Source: VBAS01 sp035318985
GTDB taxonomy: Bacteria > Bacteroidota > Bacteroidia > Chitinophagales > Chitinophagaceae
Direction of reading: 5' to 3'
Assembly: GCA_035318985.1 (NCBI GenBank)
Contig: DATHDP010000080.1
Coordinates: forward strand, 1 to 52,940
DNA: 52,940 bases
Every line of letters starts with the position of its first letter. Positions within the stretch are counted from its first letter, which is position 1. The notes beneath the pieces are model-generated. The model saw nothing but the letters and a program-made list of their open reading frames with translations. It ran no database searches and was not told where the DNA came from. Both the position numbers and the translations under genes were made by a program. Shown here in pieces: positions 17,122-25,904 of this stretch.

Positions 17122-17868
17122 ATGGAAGTACATAGCCATACGCATACTGCAAGAAAAAAATGGACCCACTATCTCTGGGAGTTTCTTATGTTGTTCCTTG
17201 CTGTGTTCTGTGGGTTCCTTGCAGAAAACCAGCGAGAGCATATGGTAGAGCATCAGCGGGAAAAACAATATATGGCATCGTTGTTAAGCGATCTGGCGGC
17301 AGATACAACCGCACTTACTTATGGCATTCCACTAAAATTTAGAAGGATCGGCGCTATTGATTCGGTTTTTTTGTTTTTTAACGAACATCCCAGTGCAAAA
17401 ACAATTTCAGGGCAACTTTTCAGAACAATAAGAAGAACAAATTTTGACTCCAGGTTCATTCGTAATGTCATTACCATTAACCAACTGAAAAATGCAGGAG
17501 GAATGCGATTGGTGCGTAATAAACAAGTTTCGGATTCAATTTCATCATATGATCAGCGTTGTGAAGTGTCAATTTTATATAATGAGTTCTATACCGAGAA
17601 TTCGCTGGTTGGTAACCGGCAGTTTGAAAAACTATTTAATGCAACCGATCTGCTGCCTTTATACATTTCCAATACAAGCCCGGCGATCATTGCGAATATT
17701 CCCGATTCGTTTATTATAAGAATTAATACCGCAGAATTGAATGAGCAATTAAATTTTATGATGCTGGAAAAGGCTTATGCACGGCAGGAAATAGAAAGGT
17801 ATAAAGAACTGCAGGGACGGGCGGAAAGACTGATTGATTTAATTAAAAAAGAATATCACCTGGAATAA
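17122..17868 (+). CDS. MEVH-family membrane protein, copy 6
   Basis: This copy has 248 residues and starts six bases after copy 5. The leader is MEVHSHTHT, the segment after the membrane is ENQREHMVEHQREKQYM, and the core is INQLKNAGGMRLVRN (around 119-133) with Ala in place of the common Ser. The outer domain contains an unusual hydrophobic stretch, SPAIIANIPDSFIIRINTAE, with some likeness to copy 17 (PYSANPWIDSMIKKSNIPLP). It ends in IKKEYHLE. Confidence 0.88.
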   Translation: MEVHSHTHTARKKWTHYLWEFLMLFLAVFCGFLAENQREHMVEHQREKQYMASLLSDLAADTTALTYGIPLKFRRIGAIDSVFLFFNEHPSAKTISGQLFRTIRRTNFDSRFIRNVITINQLKNAGGMRLVRNKQVSDSISSYDQRCEVSILYNEFYTENSLVGNRQFEKLFNATDLLPLYISNTSPAIIANIPDSFIIRINTAELNEQLNFMMLEKAYARQEIERYKELQGRAERLIDLIKKEYHLE

Positions 17869-17874
17869 AAATTT

Positions 17875-18681
17875 ATGGAAGTACATACCCACTCACATAC
17901 AGCAAGAAAAAAATGGACCCATTATCTATGGGAGTTTTTAATGTTGTTCCTTGCGGTGTTCTGCGGATTCCTTGCTGAGTATAAACTGGAACATGTAATA
18001 GAACACCAGCGGGAAAAAGAATATGCCAGTGCTTTATATGAAGAGCTATTAGCAGACTCTGTTTCTTATTACAATAAACTAAATGCCCGGTTAGAAAAAG
18101 AAAAGGATTGTGATTATTTGTGGGCTTATATAAAGGACAGCTCGTTAACTGATCTTCCCAAAGCATTTTATCCGGCATATACAACTGTGTTTTATCTTAT
18201 CAACAGCTATTCCTTTGAACCAAAAGACGGGGTGCTTAGCCAGCTGAAAAGCTCGGGCTCACTCAGGTATTTTAAGAGCACAGCCCTGCAAAAATTATTT
18301 GGTGATATGAGTGTCTGCATTAATAACGTCCGCTACAGGAACGAGCAGGAATACCAATTCTTTGCCAACCCTATAAAACCATTCATGCTGAAGCATTATG
18401 ATTTTAAATGGCCCGATGAATTACGAAAGAGAGATCAAAACGCTTACTATTTAGATCTTATTCGTGAATACAGAAAAGGTGATACTGTTATAAAAGCAAA
18501 CATATTGAACCTGTCTTCTTTTGATAAAGGGGAGGCTGCCAATATGATCATGTTTTATAAAACAATGATATCTTCAAGCCGGTCGCTGCAAATGAACGAT
18601 TATATTAAAACCAACAGCAGGCTATTAAATGAGCTGCGCAAAAACTATAACCTGTCCGAAAGGACTCCTTTGGAGAAATAA
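17875..18681 (+). CDS. MEVH-family membrane protein, copy 7 (longest copy, extended tail)
   Basis: At 268 residues this is the longest member. The outer domain is the closest relative of copy 1 (EKDCDYLWAYIKDSSLTDL, FEPKDGVLSQLKSSGSLRYFKS, PFMLKHYDFKW), although five other copies lie between them. Its leader (MEVHTHSHT) and post-membrane segment (AEYKLEHVIEHQREKEYA) are nearer to copy 5, so it looks like a mosaic. The end, NYNLSERTPLEK, shows a modified tail plus the hairpin-encoded extension also seen in copy 5. Confidence 0.9.
   Translation: MEVHTHSHTARKKWTHYLWEFLMLFLAVFCGFLAEYKLEHVIEHQREKEYASALYEELLADSVSYYNKLNARLEKEKDCDYLWAYIKDSSLTDLPKAFYPAYTTVFYLINSYSFEPKDGVLSQLKSSGSLRYFKSTALQKLFGDMSVCINNVRYRNEQEYQFFANPIKPFMLKHYDFKWPDELRKRDQNAYYLDLIREYRKGDTVIKANILNLSSFDKGEAANMIMFYKTMISSSRSLQMNDYIKTNSRLLNELRKNYNLSERTPLEK
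18655..18674 (+). repeat. Hairpin inside the 3' end of copy 7
   Basis: TCC-GAAAGG and CCTTTGGA form an eight-base stem with one bulged G around a three-base loop. It is within codons and encodes SERTPLEK. It is the sibling of the hairpin at 17089-17108. Only three bases separate the stop codon from copy 8. Confidence 0.65.
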
Positions 18682-18684
18682 TTT

Positions 18685-19416
18685 ATGGAAGTACATGCAC
18701 ACTCACATACGCCAAGAAAAAAATGGACACATTATTTTTGGGAGTTTTTAATGTTATTCCTTGCTGTAACACTCGGCTTCTTTGTAGAGAACCAGCGGGA
18801 GCATTATATAGAACACCAACGGGCAAAGGGGCTTGTTACCTCTTTATTAAATGACTTGCAACATGACACTGCACAATTAAACATGCTGATAGAAAGGCGT
18901 GAAGAAAAAAGATTGGTTCTTGATAGTCTTAACGATCTTCTTCAAAAGCCACCCGGATCTATTGATCGCAGTATTTTTTACAGGCTTATTGCACAGACTG
19001 GGTCATATTTTAAATTCAGCCAATCTACCGGCACAATCAGCCAGTTAAAAAATGCCGGCTACCTGCGTTATTTTTCTGATAATGATTTGATCAGAAATAT
19101 ATCAAATTATGAATTCTGGATCCAGGATTACAAAAGCGACGAGGCTATTGAATTAGTCTGGATAAATGAAAAATTTATGGAGTTCAGGGCATTTGGACTG
19201 GATAATTCCATTACTGCCGGACAATTTATTGAAAATAAATTACCCGTTGGTACAGGTGTGGTTTTTTATACGCCAAATGGTTTACGAAATCTCAAAGCAA
19301 TAGTAAATGAGTTAAGATCTGATAATTATTTTATGCTGACTTTCCAGGCACCCAGGCTTAAAGCAGTAGCAGGACAATTAATGAATTACCTGCATGAAAA
19401 ATATCATTTGAAATAA
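18685..19416 (+). CDS. MEVH-family membrane protein, copy 8
   Basis: This copy has 243 residues and begins only three bases after copy 7, the tightest junction in the array. The membrane segment is the AVTLGFFVEN variant shared with copies 20 and 29. The core is ISQLKNAGYLRYFSD (around 117-131), and the outer domain contains FWIQDY and GTGVVFYTPNGLRNLK, which I do not find in other copies. It ends in HEKYHLK. Confidence 0.88.
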   Translation: MEVHAHSHTPRKKWTHYFWEFLMLFLAVTLGFFVENQREHYIEHQRAKGLVTSLLNDLQHDTAQLNMLIERREEKRLVLDSLNDLLQKPPGSIDRSIFYRLIAQTGSYFKFSQSTGTISQLKNAGYLRYFSDNDLIRNISNYEFWIQDYKSDEAIELVWINEKFMEFRAFGLDNSITAGQFIENKLPVGTGVVFYTPNGLRNLKAIVNELRSDNYFMLTFQAPRLKAVAGQLMNYLHEKYHLK

Positions 19417-19423
19417 AAATTTT

Positions 19424-20167
19424 ATGGAAGTACATACCCACTCACATACACCAAGAAAAAAATGGACACATTATTTCTGGGAGTTTCTTATGTTGTTTCT
19501 TGCTGTGTTCTGTGGATTTTTGGCGGAGAATCAACGGGAGCATTTTGTAGAACATCAAAGGGAAAAACAATATATGCAGTCAATGGTAGAAGATCTGGTA
19601 CTTGATACTGCAGAGCTCAGTTTTATAATGAATCATATTGATTCAAATTTATTGCCAGTTCTTAGTGTATCAAAAGAGCTTTTGTTCCACCTGCAGTTTT
19701 CCGATAGCATGGTAAAGAAGATGTACGAATATGTTCCCCGCTCCTCCCGGTTTTTAGCTTTGAATATTGAAGACAGAACAATGAATCAATTGAAGAGCTC
19801 GGGTAATCTCCGGCTTATAAGGAATAAAGCAGTAACAGATAGTCTTGCCGCCTATTGGAAAGTAGTTGATCTATTAAATAACACGTTGATCCGTAGCTAT
19901 GATCTTGCAAGAATAGAAGTTAAAAATATTTCTTATTCGTTGTTCAATTTTGACTATTACACCGGTAACAATCCAATTTTACCTCTTATAAAAGACGCCA
20001 GGCCGAAACTTGTTTCAGAAGATAAAAAGGAATTTATTAAACTGGCAAATTTTATTTCCAATCTACACAGCCAGGCAGCTTTTTCCATCAGGAGTAAAAT
20101 AAAGGATGCGAAAGAAAAGGCTACTAACCTGATCCAGCTGATAAAAGAAAAATATCATTTTCAATAA
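19424..20167 (+). CDS. MEVH-family membrane protein, copy 9
   Basis: This copy has 247 residues. The leader is MEVHTHSHT, and the DNA for RKKWTHYFWEFLML is identical to copy 1 over about 45 bases. The core EDRTMNQLKSSGNLRLIRN is followed by KAVTDSLAAYWKVV. The segments PRSSRFLALNIEDRT and KLVSEDKKEFIKLANFI match copy 23 best (NSRYATNVSFMVFNERT and KLITKDRNVLKKYSQMI). The tail is EKYHFQ, a degenerate EYHL. Confidence 0.88.
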   Translation: MEVHTHSHTPRKKWTHYFWEFLMLFLAVFCGFLAENQREHFVEHQREKQYMQSMVEDLVLDTAELSFIMNHIDSNLLPVLSVSKELLFHLQFSDSMVKKMYEYVPRSSRFLALNIEDRTMNQLKSSGNLRLIRNKAVTDSLAAYWKVVDLLNNTLIRSYDLARIEVKNISYSLFNFDYYTGNNPILPLIKDARPKLVSEDKKEFIKLANFISNLHSQAAFSIRSKIKDAKEKATNLIQLIKEKYHFQ

Positions 20168-20172
20168 ATTTT

Positions 20173-20913
20173 ATGGAAGTACATGCACACTCACACACTG
20201 AAAGAAAAAAATGGACACATTATCTCTGGGAGTTTTTAATGTTATTTCTTGCTGTGTTCTGTGGTTTTTTAGCAGAATACCAGTTGGAGCATAAAATAGA
20301 AAAAGACAGGGAGAAACAGTATATCAACTCGCTATATGAAGACCTGAAAGAAAATGACAAAATGTTCAGCCAGGTATTAATTCTTCAGAAGATCCGGATC
20401 GACAGAATGGATAGTATGATCAATATACTTAATCACCCGGAAAGTATACGTGGTAATGAAGGTCTTTTATATTATTTCGCAAGAGTGTCGCCACGTTTGC
20501 AAACCCTTACCGTTAATAACCGCACATTTGAACAACTGAAAAACTCCGGAAGTTTTCGTTTGATAAGAAAAATTGAAACATCAAACCGGATCATGGCTTA
20601 CTATGAAAATATTCCGTTGATACAACAGATCGAAGGGCTTTACTTTGGAGAATTTGACCATTATAAAACTATAGCCTCCCGGATCTTTGATCCCGCTGTA
20701 TTCACTAGCATGGAAATGAAAAATGGTGAAATAGCCCGTACAGATCAAAACCCACCGTTGCAATCTTATGATCCTGGTCTTATAAAGGAGTTGTCACTAT
20801 TTGCAGTTTATATGAATGGTTCAGGAAGAGGCATTATTCAACAGGTAAGAGAACTAAAACAGAAAGGTGAAATAATGATAGATTACCTTCAGAAGGAATA
20901 TCACCTGAAATAA
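20173..20913 (+). CDS. MEVH-family membrane protein, copy 10
   Basis: This copy has 246 residues and starts five bases after copy 9. The leader ends in ERKKW rather than ARKKW or PRKKW. The AEYQLEHKIEKDREKQYI segment and the NPxL element (NPPLQSYDPGLIKEL) place it with copies 5, 11, 13, 16, 19 and 25. The core is FEQLKNSGSFRLIRK, followed by HYKTIASRIFDPAVFTSM. The end is QKEYHLK. Confidence 0.89.
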   Translation: MEVHAHSHTERKKWTHYLWEFLMLFLAVFCGFLAEYQLEHKIEKDREKQYINSLYEDLKENDKMFSQVLILQKIRIDRMDSMINILNHPESIRGNEGLLYYFARVSPRLQTLTVNNRTFEQLKNSGSFRLIRKIETSNRIMAYYENIPLIQQIEGLYFGEFDHYKTIASRIFDPAVFTSMEMKNGEIARTDQNPPLQSYDPGLIKELSLFAVYMNGSGRGIIQQVRELKQKGEIMIDYLQKEYHLK

Positions 20914-20920
20914 AATTTTT

Positions 20921-21661
20921 ATGGAAGTACATGCCCACACACATACACCAAGAAAAAAGTGGACCCATTATCTCTGGGAATTTTTAATGCTATTTCTTGC
21001 TGTGTTTGCGGGGTTTTTAGCAGAGAACCAACGGGAACACCAGGTGGAACATCAGCGTGAACGGACATATATGAAAACGCTGATACAGGATATTGCACTT
21101 GACATCGGTGAACTTGATAGCTGTATTAGTTTTCGTTTAAGACAAGAAAAAAGGATCGATTCGTTGTTGTATCTATTGAAAAATCACAGAGATTCATTGA
21201 ACGATATCTATTTTTTTGCAAGATGGAGTACCCGTACCAATGACTTGTTTTATAATGACAGAACAATGCAGCAACTAAAAAATTCCGGTGGCTTGCGTCT
21301 TATAAGAAATGAAGAAGTATCAGAAAAAATAATTTTATATGATGCCCGCATTCGCCAAATAATCGGATATCGCCAACCACTGGAAAATGAAAGCAGGCAG
21401 GATCTCCGGCATATTTATTCAAAAGTGATGGATGGAGAAATTTTCAACAACATGTTGTCGGATGACCCTAATGTTTTTGCGATCAGACCTCAAAACAATC
21501 CTAAATTATTTTCATCAAGCCCCGAATTAATAAACGAACTCGTAATGGAAGCTCAATACCTGAAATCAATTTATACTGTTACCAGGAAAATGGATGCAAA
21601 CCTTGTTGAATTTGGAAAGGGATTAATTGCATTGATAAAGAACGAATATAATTTGAAATAA
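20921..21661 (+). CDS. MEVH-family membrane protein, copy 11
   Basis: This copy has 246 residues. The membrane segment reads AVFAGFLAEN, the only copy with Ala at that position. The subgroup marks of copy 5 are clear: NDIYFFARWSTR, MQQLKNSGGLRLIRN and NPKLFSSSPELINEL. The Lys pair before the membrane is encoded AAA AAG, breaking the A-run found in most copies. The tail is NEYNLK. The ten-base gap to copy 12 is the largest family-to-family gap. Confidence 0.89.
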   Translation: MEVHAHTHTPRKKWTHYLWEFLMLFLAVFAGFLAENQREHQVEHQRERTYMKTLIQDIALDIGELDSCISFRLRQEKRIDSLLYLLKNHRDSLNDIYFFARWSTRTNDLFYNDRTMQQLKNSGGLRLIRNEEVSEKIILYDARIRQIIGYRQPLENESRQDLRHIYSKVMDGEIFNNMLSDDPNVFAIRPQNNPKLFSSSPELINELVMEAQYLKSIYTVTRKMDANLVEFGKGLIALIKNEYNLK

Positions 21662-21671
21662 AATAGTACAC

Positions 21672-22451
21672 ATGGAAGTACATGCCCACACACATACAGC
21701 AAGAAAGAAATGGACACATTATCTGTGGGAATTCCTGATGTTATTTCTTGCCGTGTTCTGTGGATTTTTGGCAGAGAACCAACGAGAACATTTTGTAGAA
21801 CAGAAAAGAGCCAGGGAATATGCCAAAAGCCTGCTTAACGATCTGCGGGTAGATACCAATGAGATCAGAAGAGGAAAACATTGGGCAGAATTCATGATGG
21901 CGTCGATCGATAGCCTGTCATCGATCGCTGCAAACGATAAGATGGTGAAAGATGCTCCTGGCAGTTTTTATTATTATAGCACTTTTCTGTATTACGCTTT
22001 CATTATAGACTGGAGCCGTTCCACTCTTGATCAACTGATACAATCTGGTAGCCTGAGGTATTTCGGGAATAAAGAATTGGTAGATCTGATCAATCTCTAT
22101 TATTACACACAAAATATAATCAATGAGCAGAATCACCAGGATTTTATACAAAGAGATAAGATAACAGAAATACGAAACCACATCCTTCAACTGCGGTATT
22201 ACAGAATATTTGGAAAACTGGATATGGGTAAAGAAGAGTATGGAGATCAACCATCACCATTAATAGATTCATTACTTACTCAACGACTTCCTTTACAAGC
22301 TGACGCAGAAAAAGAAATGGATGAGTTTATTAATCATATTATTGACAGGAGAAGCAGGTTAGAGCTCGTCAGCCAAAATTATTATCCATGGGCAAATGAT
22401 CTTGCAATAAAAATTATTCAGATCCTCACAAAAGAATATCACCTCCAATAA
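21672..22451 (+). CDS. MEVH-family membrane protein, copy 12
   Basis: This copy has 259 residues. The outer domain is the sibling of copy 20: both have GSFYYYS/GAFYYYT before the core, a core without LRLI (LDQLIQSGSLRYFGN here, IIQITQSGNLRYFTN there), ELVDLINLYYYTQ, an EIRN/EIRS segment and DSLLTQRLPLQ. Yet the leader here is the common HTHTARKKW type, unlike copy 20. RKK is encoded AGA AAG AAA. It ends in TKEYHLQ. Confidence 0.89.
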   Translation: MEVHAHTHTARKKWTHYLWEFLMLFLAVFCGFLAENQREHFVEQKRAREYAKSLLNDLRVDTNEIRRGKHWAEFMMASIDSLSSIAANDKMVKDAPGSFYYYSTFLYYAFIIDWSRSTLDQLIQSGSLRYFGNKELVDLINLYYYTQNIINEQNHQDFIQRDKITEIRNHILQLRYYRIFGKLDMGKEEYGDQPSPLIDSLLTQRLPLQADAEKEMDEFINHIIDRRSRLELVSQNYYPWANDLAIKIIQILTKEYHLQ

Positions 22452-22458
22452 AATACTT

Positions 22459-23253
22459 ATGGAAGTACATGCCCACTCACACACTGCAAGAAAAAAATGG
22501 ACCCATTATTTCTGGGAATTTCTCATGTTATTCCTTGCTGTATTCTCCGGGTTCATGGCAGAATATTTCCTGGAGCATAAAATAGAAAAGAACAGGGAGA
22601 AACAATTTATGGTGTCAATGATCGAAGACCTGAAAGCAGATACCAGCGCCATTTCAATACTTAATAAACAACGTTACGGCAGGATCCAGATGTATGACTC
22701 GTTAAGCAGTTTTATCATTGAAAAAAAATATTCAGAGAATGGCGGCGCCTTTTATTATTGGGGACGAAATATTTCCCGCAGAGCTTTTTTCTTTTCTGCT
22801 GACGGAACCATGCAGCAATTAAAAAATTCAGGAGGGCTTCGGCTGATAAGTGATCAAACTATTTCAGATAAAATAATTGCTTATGATGTTCTTTACAGGA
22901 ACGTCATGCTTCAACAGAACCTGGAAGAGGTGCAGCTGAACGAATACCGTGGTATAGCCGCCAGGATATTTGATGCTGCTGTTTTCAGCAAAATGACAAA
23001 AGGGCTTACAAATGAAAGGCCAGGAGCGAACTATCAATTAAAAGACAGCACCATTTTATTAAGTGGGTTTTTTGAAAAGCCGGCGGATAATCCTCAATTA
23101 AAAGATAGCTCACCAATAGCATTAAATGAATTGGCAAATACGCTTAATTACTGGGCAGCCGGCTCGCAACGTCTCCTTCAACTTTTAGAACAACTCAAAA
23201 AAATGGCCATTGAATTGATCGACCTGATAAAAAAAGAATACCACCTGAATTAA
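22459..23253 (+). CDS. MEVH-family membrane protein, copy 13
   Basis: At 264 residues this copy is long for its subgroup (that of copy 5) because of an internal duplication: YQLKDSTI and, about 20 residues later, PQLKDSSP, encoded by near-identical DNA around 23034 and 23094. The membrane segment is AVFSGFMAEY, with Ser and Met replacing Cys and Leu. The core is MQQLKNSGGLRLISD, and EYRGIAARIFDAAVFSKM follows. It ends in KKEYHLN. Confidence 0.89.
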   Translation: MEVHAHSHTARKKWTHYFWEFLMLFLAVFSGFMAEYFLEHKIEKNREKQFMVSMIEDLKADTSAISILNKQRYGRIQMYDSLSSFIIEKKYSENGGAFYYWGRNISRRAFFFSADGTMQQLKNSGGLRLISDQTISDKIIAYDVLYRNVMLQQNLEEVQLNEYRGIAARIFDAAVFSKMTKGLTNERPGANYQLKDSTILLSGFFEKPADNPQLKDSSPIALNELANTLNYWAAGSQRLLQLLEQLKKMAIELIDLIKKEYHLN

Positions 23254-23258
23254 AACTT

Positions 23259-23996
23259 ATGGAAGTACATGCACACACTCATACTGCAAGAAAAAAATGG
23301 ACACATTATCTATGGGAGTTTTTAATGTTATTCCTGGCTGTGTTTTGTGGATTTCTTGCGGAGAATGTCCGGGAAAACATCAAAGACAAACAACATGTAC
23401 ATGAATACATGGAATCGATCCTGAATGATCTGCAGAGCGACATTAATATGTACAAGTCCGGAAATGAGTTTAATGCAATTCGTTTACAAATGATCGACAG
23501 CCTTATCATTGCGCTGGATACAAAAACCATTGTCGAGCAGGATTATTACAGGGCCAGGCAACTGACCATGGGTTCTTCGATCATCGCTCCTACTACAAAG
23601 ACCTACGAACAGATGAAAAGCAGCGGCGTACTACGTCTTATCAATAAACATTTCATCGCTGACAGTATCGCTTCTTATTATCAATGGAACAATAAATTCG
23701 ATTATTGGTCCGATCTCCAGAAGCAACGGATCAGCGATGTGATCGGCGTTAATGAAAAGATCTTCGATGCTACTTTATTTTATAAAGCACTCAAACAAAT
23801 GCAATCCGGCGGAACTTCTGCCGGTATCCAAAATGTAAGATTGATCAGCACGGATCAAAAGGATATCAATGCTGTGATCATGAAATACCAGTATTATTAT
23901 GGTATGTTGATCTTAATGGATCAGCGTATGGCGATCGCTTCTGCAGAAGCAAAGCGACTGGCAGACTTGATCAATAAAGAATATCACCTGAAATAA
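23259..23996 (+). CDS. MEVH-family membrane protein, copy 14 (distinct codon use)
   Basis: This copy has 245 residues. The post-membrane helix is unusual (ENVRENIKDKQHVHEYME). The core YEQMKSSGVLRLINK is followed by NEKIFDATLFYKAL, and STDQKDINAVIMKYQYYYG pairs it with the adjacent copy 15 (STDVKDINTVSLNYHYYS). Its DNA is richer in C-ending codons than its neighbours, and I count 15 GATC tetramers in 738 bases. It ends in NKEYHLK. Confidence 0.89.
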   Translation: MEVHAHTHTARKKWTHYLWEFLMLFLAVFCGFLAENVRENIKDKQHVHEYMESILNDLQSDINMYKSGNEFNAIRLQMIDSLIIALDTKTIVEQDYYRARQLTMGSSIIAPTTKTYEQMKSSGVLRLINKHFIADSIASYYQWNNKFDYWSDLQKQRISDVIGVNEKIFDATLFYKALKQMQSGGTSAGIQNVRLISTDQKDINAVIMKYQYYYGMLILMDQRMAIASAEAKRLADLINKEYHLK

Positions 23997-24002
23997 AATT
24001 TT

Positions 24003-24773
24003 ATGGAAGTACACAGCCACACCCACACCGAAAGAAAAAAATGGACACATTATTTCTGGGAATTCTTAATGTTGTTCCTTGCCGTTTCATTGGGCTTTTA
24101 TGCAGAAAACACCCGGGAAGGAATTCTGCATAATAAAGAAGTGAAGACACAGTTGAACTCTATGTTATCCGATCTTCAATCAGATATCACTCTTTTTGAT
24201 TCGGTAACAGACCGTAATAGTTATGGTGCAAAGATGGCTGATTCACTGGTGGAGTTGTTACACTCGGATATTACAAATACCAGCGAAATCTATTTTGCCG
24301 CCAGAACTGTTACTGCCAATCTTGGGTATTACTATACCAACTCAAAGTCTTTTGAGCAGCTTAAGACTGCAGGCTTGCTCCGGTATATAAAAGACAAAGA
24401 ATTACTCGATAGTATCGGCACTTATTATGCATCCTTTCAGTGGCTGGAAAATCAGATAGACCTGCTGCGTTTGAAAATGGATGAAATTCACAAAGGAAAT
24501 ACCCGGTTGTTTGACAGTTATGTTTTTCAGGAAATGACGATGGATATAAAAATTATCTCTAGTAGTAGTTCGAATGGCCAAAGAACAACAATCAGCAAAC
24601 CTTTGGTAAAGCCATCTCTGCTTTCTACTGATGTAAAGGATATAAACACCGTATCGCTAAACTATCATTACTATTCCACTACCATTAAATTTTATATCCG
24701 TAATGCTATCGCCCTTCAAAACCGGGCAAAAGGACTTATTGAATTAATAAAAAAGGAATACAGTTTTGATTAA
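24003..24773 (+). CDS. MEVH-family membrane protein, copy 15
   Basis: This copy has 256 residues and is the last of the first block. The membrane segment is AVSLGFYAEN and the post-membrane helix, TREGILHNKEVK, lacks the usual REH. It has a Ser run (SSSSSNGQ) in the outer domain. The core is FEQLKTAGLLRYIKD. Together with copy 14 it looks like an older adjacent duplication. The tail has drifted to KKEYSFD. A decayed leader and then a serine hydrolase gene follow. Confidence 0.88.
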   Translation: MEVHSHTHTERKKWTHYFWEFLMLFLAVSLGFYAENTREGILHNKEVKTQLNSMLSDLQSDITLFDSVTDRNSYGAKMADSLVELLHSDITNTSEIYFAARTVTANLGYYYTNSKSFEQLKTAGLLRYIKDKELLDSIGTYYASFQWLENQIDLLRLKMDEIHKGNTRLFDSYVFQEMTMDIKIISSSSSNGQRTTISKPLVKPSLLSTDVKDINTVSLNYHYYSTTIKFYIRNAIALQNRAKGLIELIKKEYSFD

Positions 24774-24784
24774 AATATAAACTT

Positions 24785-24841
24785 ATGGATATACATCGCG
24801 ATTCATATAATTCGCTATTCTTAATACATTTTATATTTTAA
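24785..24841 (+). pseudogene. Decayed leader of a further MEVH copy
   Basis: An 18-codon frame starting MDIHRDSYNSLFLIHF begins 11 bases after copy 15, exactly where a next copy would start. Its first 26 bases match the usual start of a copy at about 18 positions (ATGGA..TACAT....A.TCA.ATA). No downstream family sequence remains before the serine hydrolase at 24852. I read it as the remnant of a deleted copy; chance similarity remains possible because the match is short. Confidence 0.45.
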
Positions 24842-24851
24842 ACGCATTTTT

Positions 24852-25901
24852 ATGAAAAGTAAAATGATCGTTCTGTTTCTTTTGTTCCATGTACTTGCTT
24901 ACGGTCAGGCAGACAGCACTGACATCATTGTACAGAAAATGATGAAAGATCAAAAAATTGCTGGTCTTGCACTCGCTGTTATCAAAAACGGGAAAGCCGA
25001 GGTAAATAAGGGTTATGGTTTAGCCAATGTAGAACTCAACGTGGCCGTAACAGAAAAAACCGTTATCCGGCTTGGTTCTGTGAGTAAACAATTTTTTACC
25101 ACAGCTATTCTTAAATTAATGGAGGAAGGTAAACTCAGCATTGAAGATCATGTCCATAAATTTTTTCCGGATGCTCCTGAAACATGGAGACCGATCCAGC
25201 TAAAACACCTCATGTCTCACACATCGGGATTAAAAAGAGAAGGGCCAGCGTATAATAATTCAGTTATTCAGCCAGACCTTGTTATTATCAAGTCGGCTTA
25301 TTCCTTACCACTCGATTTTAAGACTGGCGAAAAATACCAGTATTGTAATCTTGCTTTTTTTATGATCGCAGAAATTATCACACAGGCGAGCGGCATGCCC
25401 TGGCAGGATTATATACGTGAAAAACTTTTTATACCCGCCGGGATGATGAATAGTGGGATGACCGATTTTTATCCCATCATTCTCAATCGTGCAAGTGGTT
25501 ATATGCACAAGAAAGATGTGCTGGTAAATGCTGATGCCATGTATGCGGTGAGGCCAAGCGGCGGATTTCTTTCCACTAGTACCGACATGATCTTATGGGA
25601 TAAAGTGCTGAGAGAAAAAAATATCATTCTGAAAAAAGAAAACTGGGAATTGTTATGGCAGCCTTTTATTAAAACTTCGGATGACGCCACTTCTAAAGAG
25701 TATTATGGTTTTGGATGGTCAATAAATGAACTCAATGGACGAAAAGTAGTTCAGCATGGTGGCTCCAATATTGGTTTTCGTTCCTATTATACACGTTTTG
25801 TAAATGACGGTTTGTCCATCATCATTATGACCAATACAGATGAGGCCAACCCGGGAGCTATTGTCAGGGCTTTATCAGAATACTATTTCAGAAAAAAATA
25901 A
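24852..25901 (+). CDS. Exported serine hydrolase, SxxK (beta-lactamase / class C) family
   Basis: This encodes 349 residues with a signal peptide (1-19, ending AYGQ). The three catalytic motifs of penicillin-recognising serine hydrolases are present: S76-V-S-K79, Y164-C-N166 (usually YxN with Ser or Ala in the middle) and H302-G-G. It lacks a C-terminal extra domain. Such proteins act in the periplasm or outside the cell as D-alanyl-peptidases, esterases or beta-lactamases, and the substrate cannot be predicted. It sits in line with the MEVH array, 78 bases after copy 15 and three bases before copy 16, so it is probably cotranscribed with the latter. Confidence 0.88.
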   Translation: MKSKMIVLFLLFHVLAYGQADSTDIIVQKMMKDQKIAGLALAVIKNGKAEVNKGYGLANVELNVAVTEKTVIRLGSVSKQFFTTAILKLMEEGKLSIEDHVHKFFPDAPETWRPIQLKHLMSHTSGLKREGPAYNNSVIQPDLVIIKSAYSLPLDFKTGEKYQYCNLAFFMIAEIITQASGMPWQDYIREKLFIPAGMMNSGMTDFYPIILNRASGYMHKKDVLVNADAMYAVRPSGGFLSTSTDMILWDKVLREKNIILKKENWELLWQPFIKTSDDATSKEYYGFGWSINELNGRKVVQHGGSNIGFRSYYTRFVNDGLSIIIMTNTDEANPGAIVRALSEYYFRKK

Positions 25902-25904
25902 TTT

